A DNA stretch of 64,000 bases from CAVVJA01 sp963809815. GTDB taxonomy: Bacteria; Actinomycetota; Actinomycetes; Mycobacteriales; Jatrophihabitantaceae. Under the pieces are notes generated by a model that was not told the origin of the DNA, made no database searches, and saw only the letters and a list, made by a program, of their open reading frames with translations. The stretch lies in the NCBI GenBank assembly GCA_963809815.1, contig CAWELM010000018.1, positions 1 to 64,000 on the forward strand, given 5' to 3'. Every line of letters starts with the position of its first letter. Position 1 is the stretch's first letter. The translations under genes were made by a program, and so were the position numbers. This document shows, piece by piece, positions 18,234 to 27,701 of the stretch.

Positions 18234-18437
18234 ATGGACGGGATGGAGCAGATGGTCGACGACGGCTACCTGGACTGCCCGGTGTGCGGTGGGCCGTGCC
18301 CGGCCGAGGTTCCCGAGTGCGGGGACGGTCACGGTCCCGATTGTCCCGACGTTGCCTGCGCCCGCTGCGGAACGGCCCTCTTCTTCGACCCGGTCCTGCC
18401 CCGCGCCACCCGTCGGCCCGCTCGCCGAGCCGCCTGA
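18234..18437 (+). CDS. Small cysteine-rich (zinc-ribbon-like) protein
   Basis: The protein has 67 residues. GYLDCPVCGGPCPAEVPEC and DVACARCGTALFFDP give cysteines at 15, 18, 22, 29, 37, 42 and 45; the outer CxxC pairs (15/18 and 42/45) are the layout of a zinc ribbon. The C-terminus is Arg-rich. GGAG lies 8 bases upstream of the ATG. It is divergent from hemE and 75 bases before the DUF3000 gene. Too short for a family assignment; nucleic-acid binding is a guess from the basic tail. Confidence 0.6.
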   Translation: MDGMEQMVDDGYLDCPVCGGPCPAEVPECGDGHGPDCPDVACARCGTALFFDPVLPRATRRPARRAA

Positions 18438-18511
18438 TCCCGCCCGCGCCCATGGCATCGAGTACCCCCGTCTCCCCGGCCGCTGACCGTGATCACGCCA
18501 CACCGGCCGCG

Positions 18512-19060
18512 ATGAGCAACTCACCCAGCGAGTTTCGCAAGGCTGTGGAAAGCCTGCGGCGGACGCAGGTGCGCCCGGAGATCCGAGTCGAACCGATCCG
18601 TCCGCCGCAGCGCCTCGCCCCCTGGACCTACGCGCTATCCACCGAGATCCCCAGTCGTGACGGCGGCGAGCTGGCCACGGGTCGGCTCGTCCTCCTGTAT
18701 GACCCGGACGGCGTTGAGGCGTGGGACGGCGTGTTGCGACTGGTGGCCTTCGCATCGGCGGAGATCGAGCCTGACATCGGAGGCGATCCGCTGCTTCCCG
18801 AAGTGGGCTGGAGCTGGCTGACCGGTGCGCTCGCCGACCGAGCCGCAGCGCACCGCGCGGCCGGAGGAACCGTCACCCAGACGACCTCCACGCGATTTGG
18901 CGACCTGCACGGGCCGCGCACGACCGTCACGCTCGAGTTGCGCGGGTCGTGGACGGCTGACTCGGCGGATCTGCGTCCGCACCTGCTCGCTTTCGCCGAT
19001 CTGCTCAGCATGGCGGCCGGATTGCCTCCCGAAGGAGTGGCCGTCCTGCCCACCGCGTGA
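18512..19060 (+). CDS. DUF3000 family protein
   Basis: The protein has 182 residues. DUF3000 is an uncharacterised actinobacterial family found beside an RNase D gene, as in M. tuberculosis Rv2680. Conserved parts here are EFRKAVESLRRTQVRPEI, RLAPWTYALSTEI and the VGWSWLTGAL segment. I use the ATG at 18512, close to the first conserved helix; an ATG at 18452 would add 20 residues of low-complexity sequence, and neither has a clear ribosome binding site. Its stop overlaps the next start as GTGA, so it is coupled to the RNase D gene. Confidence 0.88.
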   Translation: MSNSPSEFRKAVESLRRTQVRPEIRVEPIRPPQRLAPWTYALSTEIPSRDGGELATGRLVLLYDPDGVEAWDGVLRLVAFASAEIEPDIGGDPLLPEVGWSWLTGALADRAAAHRAAGGTVTQTTSTRFGDLHGPRTTVTLELRGSWTADSADLRPHLLAFADLLSMAAGLPPEGVAVLPTA

Positions 19061-20340
19061 TCATGGCCGAAGACTCACCCGCGGCCGCCTCGGGCGAGTC
19101 TGGATCACCGGCGGAGAGCAGCGCCCCGCTGCTGCGAGAGCCGGCCGACGGGGTACCTGACCCGATCGCGACCGCCGCCGACTTGGCTCGGGCCGCCGCA
19201 GCGCTCGCCGCCGGCTCCGGCCCTATCGCCGTCGACGCCGAGCGCGCGTCGGGCTATCGCTATAGCCAGCGGGCCTATCTGGTCCAGCTGCGACGCGCTG
19301 GGACCGGCACTGTGCTCATCGACCCGTTACCCATCGGTATTCGCGGCTTTGGGCCGCTCGCCGACGTCGTCAACGAGACCGAGTGGATCTTGCACGCCGC
19401 TCCCCAGGATCTGCCGTGCCTCGCCGAGCTCGGACTGCGTCCGGCTCGGCTCTTCGACACCGAACTGGCCGGCCGGCTGCTCGGCGACGAGCGGGTCGCC
19501 CTCGGCACGATGGTCGAGCAGTGGCTTCATGTGCGTCTGGGAAAGGAGCATTCGGCGGCCGACTGGAGCACCCGCCCACTCCCCCGGGAGTGGCTCGCCT
19601 ACGCCGCGCTGGACGTCGAGTTGCTCATCCCGCTGCACGAGGTCCTCGCCGGCCAGCTCGCAGATGCCGGGAAGGTGGAATGGGCAGCCGAGGAGTTCGA
19701 GGCGATCCGGGCCTCGCCGCCCGCAGCGCCTCGCGACGACCCGTGGCGTCGCACATCCGGCTTACACGCGATCCGCACCCGTCGGGAACTCGCGATCGTC
19801 CGATCACTGTGGTACGCGCGCGACGCGTGGGCCGCCGAGCGGGATATCTCGCCTGGTCGGTTGCTGCCGGATTCGGCGATCATCGCGGCCGCTCGGGCCA
19901 ATCCGAGCGGGCCGGCCGAACTTGCCCAGCTGCCTACCTTCCGGGGACCGCGGCAGCGCCGCGCGATCTCCCGCTGGTGGAATGCGGTTGCCGAGGCTTT
20001 GGTGCTACCCGAGGCCGACCTGCCCCAGCCGGTCAGCCGCGCCGACGCAATGCCGCCAACCAGTCGATGGCGGGAACGGGATCCGAAGGCGGCCGCGCGT
20101 CTTGCCGCCTGCCGACACGTCATCTCGACGCTCGCCGCCACGCACCGAGTACTCCCCCAGAACCTGCTGGCCGGAGACATCGTTCGCAGGCTCGCCTGGG
20201 AGCCTCCGGATCCCCCGGACGCGACCGGCGTGAGTATCACGTTGGCCACACATGGCGCGCGACCATGGCAGATCGGGCTCACCGCTTCGCGCCTCGGCGA
20301 TGCGTTGACCAAGGCGCGGGCCGCCGATCCGACCGCCTGA
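19057..20340 (+). CDS. rnd: Ribonuclease D-like 3'-5' exoribonuclease
   Basis: The protein has 427 residues. The DEDDy exonuclease domain has the first acidic pair in AVDAERASGYRY, the second in HAAPQDLPCLAEL, and YAALDVELLIPLHE with the Tyr-x3-Asp motif. A C-terminal HRDC domain with an additional helical region follows, as in RNase D. It trims 3' ends of stable RNAs. The GTG at 19057 overlaps the DUF3000 stop; ATG at 19063 is an equally good start. The position matches M. tuberculosis Rv2681. Confidence 0.92.
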   Translation: MIMAEDSPAAASGESGSPAESSAPLLREPADGVPDPIATAADLARAAAALAAGSGPIAVDAERASGYRYSQRAYLVQLRRAGTGTVLIDPLPIGIRGFGPLADVVNETEWILHAAPQDLPCLAELGLRPARLFDTELAGRLLGDERVALGTMVEQWLHVRLGKEHSAADWSTRPLPREWLAYAALDVELLIPLHEVLAGQLADAGKVEWAAEEFEAIRASPPAAPRDDPWRRTSGLHAIRTRRELAIVRSLWYARDAWAAERDISPGRLLPDSAIIAAARANPSGPAELAQLPTFRGPRQRRAISRWWNAVAEALVLPEADLPQPVSRADAMPPTSRWRERDPKAAARLAACRHVISTLAATHRVLPQNLLAGDIVRRLAWEPPDPPDATGVSITLATHGARPWQIGLTASRLGDALTKARAADPTA

Positions 20341-20411
20341 CCCCTGCCGCCCTCCAGGCCGCGGTGCGGCATCGCATATGGCCTGGATCAACTGGACCAG
20401 CTATCGTCTAT

Positions 20412-20427
20412 GTTACCGGCGAGTAGC
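20412..20427 (+). promoter_or_regulatory. Imperfect palindrome upstream of fadA, possible fatty-acid regulator operator
   Basis: The sequence GTTACCGGCGAGTAGC is a near-palindrome with TAC and GTA arms, 17 bases upstream of the fadA start and just before its ribosome binding site GAGGAG. TTAC-N6-GTA type sites are what TetR-family acyl-CoA regulators often use. Placement over the probable promoter suggests repression; the regulator is not in this window. Confidence 0.3.
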
Positions 20428-20443
20428 TTCTTGAGGAGCACCA

Positions 20444-21661
20444 GTGGGCACACCTGAACCTCGCGCGCTGCGCGATGTCGTTTTCGTCGAGGGCGTTCGG
20501 ACGCCCTTCGGCCGGGCCGGGGAGAACGGCCTGTACGCCGAGACCCGGGCGGACGACATGGTCGTCTCCGTGATCCGCGAGCTGCTCCGCCGCCACCCGA
20601 ATCTGCCACTCGAGCGCATCGACGAAGTGGCGATCGCGGCCGCCACCCAGATCGGCGACCAAGGGCTCACCCTGGGCCGGATCGCGACGATCCTCGCCGG
20701 ACTCCCCCGCAGCGTCCCGGGTTACTCGATCGACCGGATGTGCGCGGGCGCCATGACGGCGGTGACCACGCTCGCCGGAGGGATTGCGTTCGGCGCGTAC
20801 GACGTGGCCATCGCTGGCGGCGTCGAGCACATGGGCCATCACCCGATGGGCGAAGGCGCCAATCCCAATCCACGGTTCATCGCCGAGAAGCTGCTGGACA
20901 TCTCGGCCCTGTCGATGGGCGCGACCGCCGAGAACCTGCACGATCGCTTCCCTCAACTAACCCGGGAACGGGCCGACGCCTTCGCCGTGGCGAGCCAGGC
21001 CAAACTCGCCAAGGCATACGCGGACGGCAAGATCCAACCAGACCTGGTGCCGGTCGCGACCCGATCCACCACGCTGGGCTGGGGCCTTGCCAGCAAGGAC
21101 GAACCGCCTCGACCCGGAAGCACGGTCGAGACTCTTGCCGGGCTGCGCACGCCGTTCCGCCCCCACGGCCGCGTCACTGCCGGGAACGCCGCTGGCCTGA
21201 CCGACGGGGCGACGGCCTGCCTGCTCGCCGCGTCCGACGTGGCCGTCGACCTGGGGCTGCCCAGCCGGATGCGCCTGGTGGGATATGGCTTCGCCGGCGT
21301 CGACCCCGAGGTGATGGGGGTCGGCCCGATTCCATCCACGGAGAGGGCCCTGCGGGCAACCGGGCTGACGATTGACGACATCGGACTGTTCGAGCTGAAC
21401 GAGGCGTTCGCGGTCCAGGTCCTGGCTTTCCTCGATCACTTCGGCGTGACCGACGATGATCCCCGAGTGAATCAGTACGGTGGCGCCATCGCGGTCGGTC
21501 ACCCGCTCGCGTCATCTGGTGTACGCCTGATGACCCAGCTCGCGCGCCAGTTCGTCGACCATCCCGAGGTGCGCTACGGCCTCACCGCAATGTGCGTCGG
21601 ACTTGGACAAGGCGGCAGCGTGATCTGGGAGAACCCGCAGTACACCGGAGCCCGTTCGTGA
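20444..21661 (+). CDS. fadA: Acetyl-CoA acyltransferase (thiolase), beta-oxidation
   Basis: The protein has 405 residues. It cleaves 3-ketoacyl-CoA with CoA in the last step of fatty acid beta-oxidation. The acylated nucleophile is Cys100 in DRMCAGAM, NEAFA is present, the catalytic His is about 353 in GHPLASSG, and the second Cys about 384 is in AMCVGLGQGG. The GTG start has GAGGAG eight bases upstream. Its stop overlaps the fadB start as GTGA, so the two subunits of the trifunctional complex are made from one message. Confidence 0.95.
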   Translation: MGTPEPRALRDVVFVEGVRTPFGRAGENGLYAETRADDMVVSVIRELLRRHPNLPLERIDEVAIAAATQIGDQGLTLGRIATILAGLPRSVPGYSIDRMCAGAMTAVTTLAGGIAFGAYDVAIAGGVEHMGHHPMGEGANPNPRFIAEKLLDISALSMGATAENLHDRFPQLTRERADAFAVASQAKLAKAYADGKIQPDLVPVATRSTTLGWGLASKDEPPRPGSTVETLAGLRTPFRPHGRVTAGNAAGLTDGATACLLAASDVAVDLGLPSRMRLVGYGFAGVDPEVMGVGPIPSTERALRATGLTIDDIGLFELNEAFAVQVLAFLDHFGVTDDDPRVNQYGGAIAVGHPLASSGVRLMTQLARQFVDHPEVRYGLTAMCVGLGQGGSVIWENPQYTGARS

Positions 21662-23757
21662 CGGCGACAGACAGCCTGGTATTCCCGGACGAGATCGTTA
21701 CCCAGGCCCTCGTCCGCTATCTCGACGTTCCTGGTCTGCCGGGTGAGTTCGCGCTCATAACGCTCGACAACGGACGCGATCACACGCGGCCGTCCACCCT
21801 CGGGCCGGCCGCGCTGTCGAGCCTGGCCACCGCACTGGACGAGATCGAGGCCCACGTCCCGCGGGTGACCGCCATCGGGGTGACTGGCAAACCGTTCGTC
21901 TTTGCCGCGGGTGCCGACATCAAGGGCATGGCGTTGATCAGCGAGCGGGACCAGGCCAGGCAGATGGCCCAGCTCGGGCATCAGGTCTTCCGGAGGTTGC
22001 TCGACAGCCCGGTTCCGACATTCGCCTTCCTCAACGGCGCGACCCTCGGCGGCGGTCTGGAACTCGCGCTGCATTGCCACTATCGGACGCTCGCAGCCAG
22101 CGTCACTGCGATCGCCTTTCCAGAGGTGTTCCTCGGCCTTCTGCCGGGCTGGGGCGGCACGCAGCTCCTGCCCCGGTTGATCGGACCGGCCGCCGCCGTC
22201 AGTGTCATCATCGACAACGCGTTGAACCAGAACCGCATGCTGCGCGCGGATCAAGCGGCGCGCCTCGGCCTCGTGGACCTTCTGCTGTCCGACGCCGATT
22301 TCCTCGCCGAGTCGCTGCGGTGGGCGGCGCGCGTCGTTAGCGGCGAGGTGACCGTCACGCGGGAGAGCCACGCGACCGACGACTGGGGCCACGTCGTCGA
22401 GACGAGCCGAGCTGGCCTGGATCTGCGACTGCACAGGGCTGCCCCCGCGCCGTATAAGGCGCTCGACCTGATCGCGCAGGCTCGCACAGCTGACCTCGAC
22501 TCCGGCACCGCGGCCGAATCCGACCTGGTCGTCGACTTGGTCATGAGCGACGAACTGCGGGCCGGGCTGTACGCGTTCGACCTCGTCCAGAAACGGGCCC
22601 GACACCCGGTCGGCGCTCCAGCTGCGTCACTCGCCCGGCCTGTGACCAAGGTCGGCATCGTGGGCGCCGGCCTGATGGCCGGCCAGATCGCGCTGCTCCT
22701 CGTCCGACGGCTCATGGTTCCGGTCGTCCTGACCGACGTCGACCAAGGCCGGCTGGACCAGGGCGTGAGCCAGGTGCATCAAGAGATCGCGCAGCTGCAC
22801 GCGAAAGGCCGGATCAGCGGCGACACCGCGAATAGGCTCACCGCGCTTGTCAAGGGGTCGCTGACGCTGGACGCGTTCGCCGATGCTGATCTCGTCCTCG
22901 AGGCGGTATTCGAGGACCTGGCCGTGAAGAAGCGGGTTCTCACCGATGTGGAAGCTGTCGTCACGCCGGAAGCGGTGCTCGCGACGAATACGTCCTCACT
23001 CTCGGTCAGTGCGATAGCCGCGGACCTCCACCGACCCGAGCGGCTCGTCGGAATGCATTTTTTCAACCCAGTCTCGGTAATGCCGCTGCTCGAAATAGTC
23101 CGAGCCGAGCACACGGGCGACACAGCGCTGGCAACCGCGTTCGCGGTCGGCAAGCAACTGAAGAAATCCTGCGTCCTGGTGAGCGACCGGCCGGGGTTCG
23201 TCGTGAATCGGCTCCTCGCCCGATATCTCGGTGAGGTGCTCGCCGCCATTGACGAAGGCACGCCGATCGAGGAAGCCGACCGGGCCCTCGATCCGCTCGG
23301 GCTGCCGATGAGTCCCATGAAGCTCTTGGCGCTGGTCGGACCAGCCGTTGCCCTGCACACGGCGGAGACGATGCACGCGGCGTTCCCGGACCGGTTCTTG
23401 GTGAGTGACAACGCCCGCCGGCTCGTCGAGTCCGGCAAGTCCGGGGTGTATCTGTGGGACGGCGGCACACCGACCGTCGACCCGGAAGTGCGGGCGATAT
23501 TCGAGGCAGGGACGGCGCCGAGCACCGGTGATCAGGTCCGCGAGCGGGCACTCGCCGCCCTAGCGTCAGAGATACGGATCATGCTTGACGAAGGTCTCGT
23601 CGCCGCGCCCGAAGACATTGACCTGTGCCTGATCTTGGGCGCGGGCTGGCCGTTCCATCTGGGCGGGGTCACGCCGTTCCTCGACCGTTCCGGGGTGTCC
23701 GAGCGGGTCACCGGGGCACGGTTCCTGCCGCCCGGAGTGGCATCAGTGCCGGCGTAA
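21658..23757 (+). CDS. fadB: 3-hydroxyacyl-CoA dehydrogenase/enoyl-CoA hydratase fusion
   Basis: The protein has 699 residues. The N-terminal crotonase domain forms its oxyanion hole from FAAGADIKG and GATLGGGLELAL. The C-terminal 3-hydroxyacyl-CoA dehydrogenase has the NAD site VGIVGAGLMAGQIA, NTSSLSVSAIA and the catalytic His in GMHFFNPVSVMPLLEIV. It hydrates enoyl-CoA and oxidises the hydroxyacyl product, feeding FadA. The start is GTG at 21658, overlapping the fadA stop; an upstream in-frame extension lies inside fadA and is not used. Confidence 0.95.
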   Translation: MTATDSLVFPDEIVTQALVRYLDVPGLPGEFALITLDNGRDHTRPSTLGPAALSSLATALDEIEAHVPRVTAIGVTGKPFVFAAGADIKGMALISERDQARQMAQLGHQVFRRLLDSPVPTFAFLNGATLGGGLELALHCHYRTLAASVTAIAFPEVFLGLLPGWGGTQLLPRLIGPAAAVSVIIDNALNQNRMLRADQAARLGLVDLLLSDADFLAESLRWAARVVSGEVTVTRESHATDDWGHVVETSRAGLDLRLHRAAPAPYKALDLIAQARTADLDSGTAAESDLVVDLVMSDELRAGLYAFDLVQKRARHPVGAPAASLARPVTKVGIVGAGLMAGQIALLLVRRLMVPVVLTDVDQGRLDQGVSQVHQEIAQLHAKGRISGDTANRLTALVKGSLTLDAFADADLVLEAVFEDLAVKKRVLTDVEAVVTPEAVLATNTSSLSVSAIAADLHRPERLVGMHFFNPVSVMPLLEIVRAEHTGDTALATAFAVGKQLKKSCVLVSDRPGFVVNRLLARYLGEVLAAIDEGTPIEEADRALDPLGLPMSPMKLLALVGPAVALHTAETMHAAFPDRFLVSDNARRLVESGKSGVYLWDGGTPTVDPEVRAIFEAGTAPSTGDQVRERALAALASEIRIMLDEGLVAAPEDIDLCLILGAGWPFHLGGVTPFLDRSGVSERVTGARFLPPGVASVPA

Positions 23758-23779
23758 GCGTCCGTCCAGACGGAACACG

Positions 23780-25012
23780 TCAGCCGGTCCGGCGGGCCGG
23801 CTCCGGCACTCCCAGGGATCGGCGGTCGGCCGCGTCCATCGCGATAGCGGCCGCGCGCTCCGGTCCGGGCAGTTCGATGCGCATGGCCAGGCCTCCGAAC
23901 GGCGGAGCGGCCGCTTGCAGACGCCCGTGGTGCGCGTCGACGATCAGTCGGACGATCGACAGACCGAGTCCCGACCCGCGCGTAGCCGTGCGGGCTCGGC
24001 CGGTGCCGCCGCGTCGAAAAGCCTCGAACAGCGAGACGACCTCGGTCGGCGAGATGACGGCGCCGCCGTTCGCCACATGCAACCAGGCGGCGCCGCCCTT
24101 CTCGCCGCAGCTGATCCGAACCCAGCCACCGGTCACGTTGTGCCGAACCGCATTCTCGAGCAGGTTGCCGATCAGACGGTCGAGCAGGCGCGGATCGCCA
24201 GCGGTGCGGGCTGACGAAACCTCCTGCTCGATCGTGATGTTGCGCTGCGCCGCTTCCCGCTGCACTCCCTCGAGCGCTGATGGCACCAGCGTGGCCAGGT
24301 CCACCGGCTCCCGCACCTCGAGCTCGCCCCGGACGCCCGCCTGCAGCCGAGCAAGCGTCAGCAATGAACCCACCAGCCGCTGCGCCCGTTCGGTCGCCTG
24401 TTGGACGACCTCGCCCATCCGGCGCAGCTCCTCGGACGACGCGTCAGGGTCGGACAGCGTGACGTCCAGCTCGGTGCGGATCACCGACAACGGAGTCCGC
24501 AGCTCATGACTCGCGTTGGCCACGAACAGTCGCTGGCTGCCGAAGGCGGCATCGAGGCGGGCCAGCATCTCGTCGAAGGTGTCCGCCAGCCGGCGCAGCT
24601 CGTCGTCCGGACCACCCAGGTTGATGCGCTGGTCGAGCGTGTCGGTCGACAGCTGCTGGGCCGTGTGGGTGACCTTGGCAATCGGGCGAAGGGCCTGCTT
24701 CGCCAGCAGATAACCGCCCAGCGCACCGATGACAACGACTAGGACGAAGAAGATCAAGCCGGTATGGAGGACGTAGTCACGGGCGTCTTGCCGGGCCTGA
24801 GCGACGAGCCCCTGGGTCGGGCCGGAATAGACCACGTGGCCATTGACGGTGATCGTGGCTGTGCCTTGGCCGTTGGCGAAGATGCCGAGATTGCCGACTG
24901 CCCGATCGAGCAGCAGCAAGGCCAACACCAGCAGGGACACGCCGACGAGCAGGACCAATCCGCCGTACAGCAACGCCATGCGGATGCGCAGCGTTGGGCG
25001 GAGGATCCTCAC
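23780..25012 (-). CDS. Sensor histidine kinase (HAMP-type)
   Basis: The protein has 410 residues. Membrane helices lie at about 11-35 and 84-105, flanking a roughly 45-residue extracytoplasmic loop, and a HAMP linker follows. HisKA has the phosphorylated His169 in ANASHELRTPLSV. The ATPase domain has NLLENAVRHN (N box) and GSGLGLSI (G2). The G1 position reads VANGGAV, with Asn where many kinases have Asp, a common variant. The GTG start overlaps the response regulator stop as GTGA, so the pair is coupled. The stimulus is unknown. Confidence 0.92.
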   Translation of the reverse strand: MRILRPTLRIRMALLYGGLVLLVGVSLLVLALLLLDRAVGNLGIFANGQGTATITVNGHVVYSGPTQGLVAQARQDARDYVLHTGLIFFVLVVVIGALGGYLLAKQALRPIAKVTHTAQQLSTDTLDQRINLGGPDDELRRLADTFDEMLARLDAAFGSQRLFVANASHELRTPLSVIRTELDVTLSDPDASSEELRRMGEVVQQATERAQRLVGSLLTLARLQAGVRGELEVREPVDLATLVPSALEGVQREAAQRNITIEQEVSSARTAGDPRLLDRLIGNLLENAVRHNVTGGWVRISCGEKGGAAWLHVANGGAVISPTEVVSLFEAFRRGGTGRARTATRGSGLGLSIVRLIVDAHHGRLQAAAPPFGGLAMRIELPGPERAAAIAMDAADRRSLGVPEPARRTG

Positions 25013-25710
25013 GGAACCGATCCGGCCTCCTCGTCGTACGGCACGCGCGCGCCAGGATCGATGCGATAGCCCGAGCCCACCACCGTAGCGATGATGGGAG
25101 GTTCGCCGAGTTTTCGCCGCAGGGTCATCATGGTGACCCGGACGGTGGTGGTGAACGGGTCGGCGTTCTCGTCCCAGACCCGATCGAGAAGCTCCTCACT
25201 GCTGACCACGGCACCCTGCGCGGTGAGCAGCGTCTCCAGTACCCCGAACTCCTTCCGGGTGAGCTCGATCACCTCTCCCCCGCGGGTAACGATGCGGCGA
25301 GCGGAGTCCAGCTCCAGATCCCCTGCCGTCAGCACCGGCGGCGCGGCTGGTGTCGTGCGACGGCCGAGCGCCCGCACCCGCGCAACGAGTTCTGCGAAAG
25401 CAAATGGCTTGGCCAAGTAATCGTCGGCGCCGAGAGCCAGCCCAGCCACCTTGTCCTCGACGGTGCCGCTCGCGGTCAACATCAGGACTCGGGTGAGCAC
25501 ACCCTCGTCAGACAGCCGCCGGCAGATCTCGTCGCCAGACATGCCGGGCAGATCACGGTCGAGTACCACGACGTCGTACCGGGTCAAGACCGCTTTGCGA
25601 TAGCCGTCATCCCCGTCAATGGCGATGTCGACCGCCATGCCTTCCCGGCGGAGACCACGGGCCACCGCTTCGGCGAGCTGCACCTCATCCTCGACGACGA
25701 GTATGCGCAT
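25009..25710 (-). CDS. OmpR/PhoB-type response regulator
   Basis: The protein has 233 residues. The receiver opens MRILVVEDEVQLAEAV, with the phosphoacceptor Asp51 in VVLDRDLPGMSG and Lys in DDYLAKPF. The C-terminal winged helix includes VIELTRKEFGVLETLL and RVTMMTLRRKLGEPPI. GGGGGAGG lies eight bases upstream of the ATG. A longer frame upstream overlaps the dxs 3' end and lacks homology. It partners the kinase immediately downstream. Nearness to dxs (48 bases from its stop) could mean read-through transcription. Confidence 0.93.
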   Translation of the reverse strand: MRILVVEDEVQLAEAVARGLRREGMAVDIAIDGDDGYRKAVLTRYDVVVLDRDLPGMSGDEICRRLSDEGVLTRVLMLTASGTVEDKVAGLALGADDYLAKPFAFAELVARVRALGRRTTPAAPPVLTAGDLELDSARRIVTRGGEVIELTRKEFGVLETLLTAQGAVVSSEELLDRVWDENADPFTTTVRVTMMTLRRKLGEPPIIATVVGSGYRIDPGARVPYDEEAGSVP

Positions 25711-25757
25711 CGTCAGCCTCCCCCTTTCGGCGTGATAGTTGGATACGGCCGCATTCA

Positions 25758-27692
25758 TCAATCTGTGGTCATTGGGTCGACGGCTTCCGAGTCCAGCCGG
25801 TCCGCGTCGGCCCGCTCCACCTGAGCCGTCCACTCTACGATCCGCCGTCCGATGTCCTGCGCCGTGAAACCTACCTCGGTCCGGACCTCCGCGACCTTGC
25901 CGTGATCGAGAAAGGCCACCGGAATGCCGACCTCACGGCTCGGTGTGTCGACGCCCGAAGCGCGCAGCGCCTGAGCCACCCGCGCGCCGACCCCGCTTGC
26001 GACTACGCCATCCTCGACCGACACGATCAGGCGGGCGGCCCGCGCCAGATCCACCAGCTCACGGGGGATCGGCTTGACCCACCTCGGGTCGACGACCCGA
26101 ATGGTGAAGCCGGCCTCGCGAACCCTCGCCGCCGCTCCCAGCACCTCGTATGCGAGAGATCCGATTGACACGACGAGCACGTCCACGCTCGCGCCGACGT
26201 CCGGCTCGGCCAGGACATCGACCCCGCCGATCTGCCGGACGGGCGGCAAATCATGGCCCAAGGGCGTTTTCGGAAAGCGCACGACGGTCGGCCCGGCATC
26301 GTGCTCGATCGCCTCGTCGAGCGCCATCCGCAGTGTCGTCTCGTCGCGAGGAGCAGCGATCCGCAGCCCGGGCACGACTCCGAGGATGGCGAGGTCCCAC
26401 ATCCCGTTGTGGCTCGGTCCGTCATCACCAGTGAGACCGGCCCGGTCGAGGACGAAGGTGACCGGTAGCCGGTGCAGGGCGACGTCGAGCAAGACCTGGT
26501 CGAAGGCCCGGTTGAGGAATGTCGCATAGATGGCAACCACCGGGTGTAGGCCACCGGTCGCCATGCCCGCGGCCGAGGTCACGGCGTGCTGTTCGGCGAT
26601 TCCCACGTCGTAGAAACGGTCCGGGAAGCGCTTGGCAAACGGGCCGAGCCCGGTTGGTTCGCACATCGCCGCGGTGACCGCGACGACGTCGTCGCGGGTG
26701 TCCGCGATGCGCAGTAGCTCATCGGAGAACACCCCGGTCCAGGTCCGGCCCGCGGTCGCTGTCGGCGAGCCTGTGGCTGGATCGAAACCCCGCGACTGGT
26801 GCATCTGATCGGTCTGATCGTTCTCGGCCGGCGGATAGCCGTAACCCTTCCGGGTGACCGCGTGCACGATCACCGGACCGTCGAAGCCGCGAGCGAGCCG
26901 GAGCGCGTTCTCCACTGCCGCGACGTCGTGTCCGTCCACCGGTCCGACGTACTTCAGCCCGAGGTCTTCGAACATGCCCTGCGGCGCCAGCATGTCCTTC
27001 ATGCCGCGTTTCATGCCGTGCAGCGCCTCGTAGAAAGGCGGCCCCACGACCGGGACCCGAGGCAGGTTGTGCTTCACGCTGCCGAGCACGCGCTCGTATC
27101 CCGGACGCAGCCGGAGCTTGGCCAGGTGCTGGGCGAACGCGCCGATCGTCGGCGCGTAGGAACGGCCGTTGTCGTTCACAACGATGACGACCGGCAGCTT
27201 GGCGACGGAGATGTTGTTCAGTGCCTCCCAGCACATGCCGCCGGTGAGCGCACCGTCACCGACGATGGCGACCACCGTCCGATGTTCGCCCCGGATCGCG
27301 AATGCCTTCGAGAGCCCATCGGCGTAGGAGAGGGCCGTCGATGCATGCGAATTCTCGATCCAGTCATGTGGGCTCTCCGCGCGATTCGGGTAACCGGAAA
27401 CGCCACCCGTCTGCCGCAGGGTGGACATCCGCTCCGCGCGCCCGGTCAGGATCTTGTGCACGTAGGCCTGATGACCGACGTCCCAGAGCAAGGGCTCCGC
27501 CGGCGAATCGAAAACCCGATGCAGGGCGATGGTGAGCTCGACCGCCCCGAGATTCGGACCAAGGTGCCCGCCGGTGCGGGAAACCGTCTGAATGAGGATG
27601 TCGCGGATCTCCTCCGCCAGCACCACCAACTCGTCGGCCGGCAGCGCCCGCAGGTCCCCCGGCGAACTAATGCGATCCAACACACCAGTCAC
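25758..27692 (-). CDS. dxs: 1-deoxy-D-xylulose-5-phosphate synthase
   Basis: The protein has 644 residues. It makes DXP from pyruvate and glyceraldehyde-3-phosphate, the entry step of the MEP isoprenoid pathway. Thiamine diphosphate binding uses GDGALTGG at 145-152 and NDN at 173-175; HLGPNLG at 43-49 and the catalytic Glu in DVGIAEQHAVT are present. It is full length and matches M. tuberculosis dxs1 in position. The start is GTG at 27692, ten bases after the RNA methyltransferase stop; a second GTG three codons in is possible. Confidence 0.96.
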   Translation of the reverse strand: MTGVLDRISSPGDLRALPADELVVLAEEIRDILIQTVSRTGGHLGPNLGAVELTIALHRVFDSPAEPLLWDVGHQAYVHKILTGRAERMSTLRQTGGVSGYPNRAESPHDWIENSHASTALSYADGLSKAFAIRGEHRTVVAIVGDGALTGGMCWEALNNISVAKLPVVIVVNDNGRSYAPTIGAFAQHLAKLRLRPGYERVLGSVKHNLPRVPVVGPPFYEALHGMKRGMKDMLAPQGMFEDLGLKYVGPVDGHDVAAVENALRLARGFDGPVIVHAVTRKGYGYPPAENDQTDQMHQSRGFDPATGSPTATAGRTWTGVFSDELLRIADTRDDVVAVTAAMCEPTGLGPFAKRFPDRFYDVGIAEQHAVTSAAGMATGGLHPVVAIYATFLNRAFDQVLLDVALHRLPVTFVLDRAGLTGDDGPSHNGMWDLAILGVVPGLRIAAPRDETTLRMALDEAIEHDAGPTVVRFPKTPLGHDLPPVRQIGGVDVLAEPDVGASVDVLVVSIGSLAYEVLGAAARVREAGFTIRVVDPRWVKPIPRELVDLARAARLIVSVEDGVVASGVGARVAQALRASGVDTPSREVGIPVAFLDHGKVAEVRTEVGFTAQDIGRRIVEWTAQVERADADRLDSEAVDPMTTD

Positions 27693-27701
27693 GCGCCGAG
27701 C

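Noticed and set aside
23782..23802. Terminator between fadB and the histidine kinase
   Set aside because: AGCCGGTCC/GGGCCGGCT can pair, but it lies within the last kinase codons and may only reflect coding sequence; not listed as a feature.
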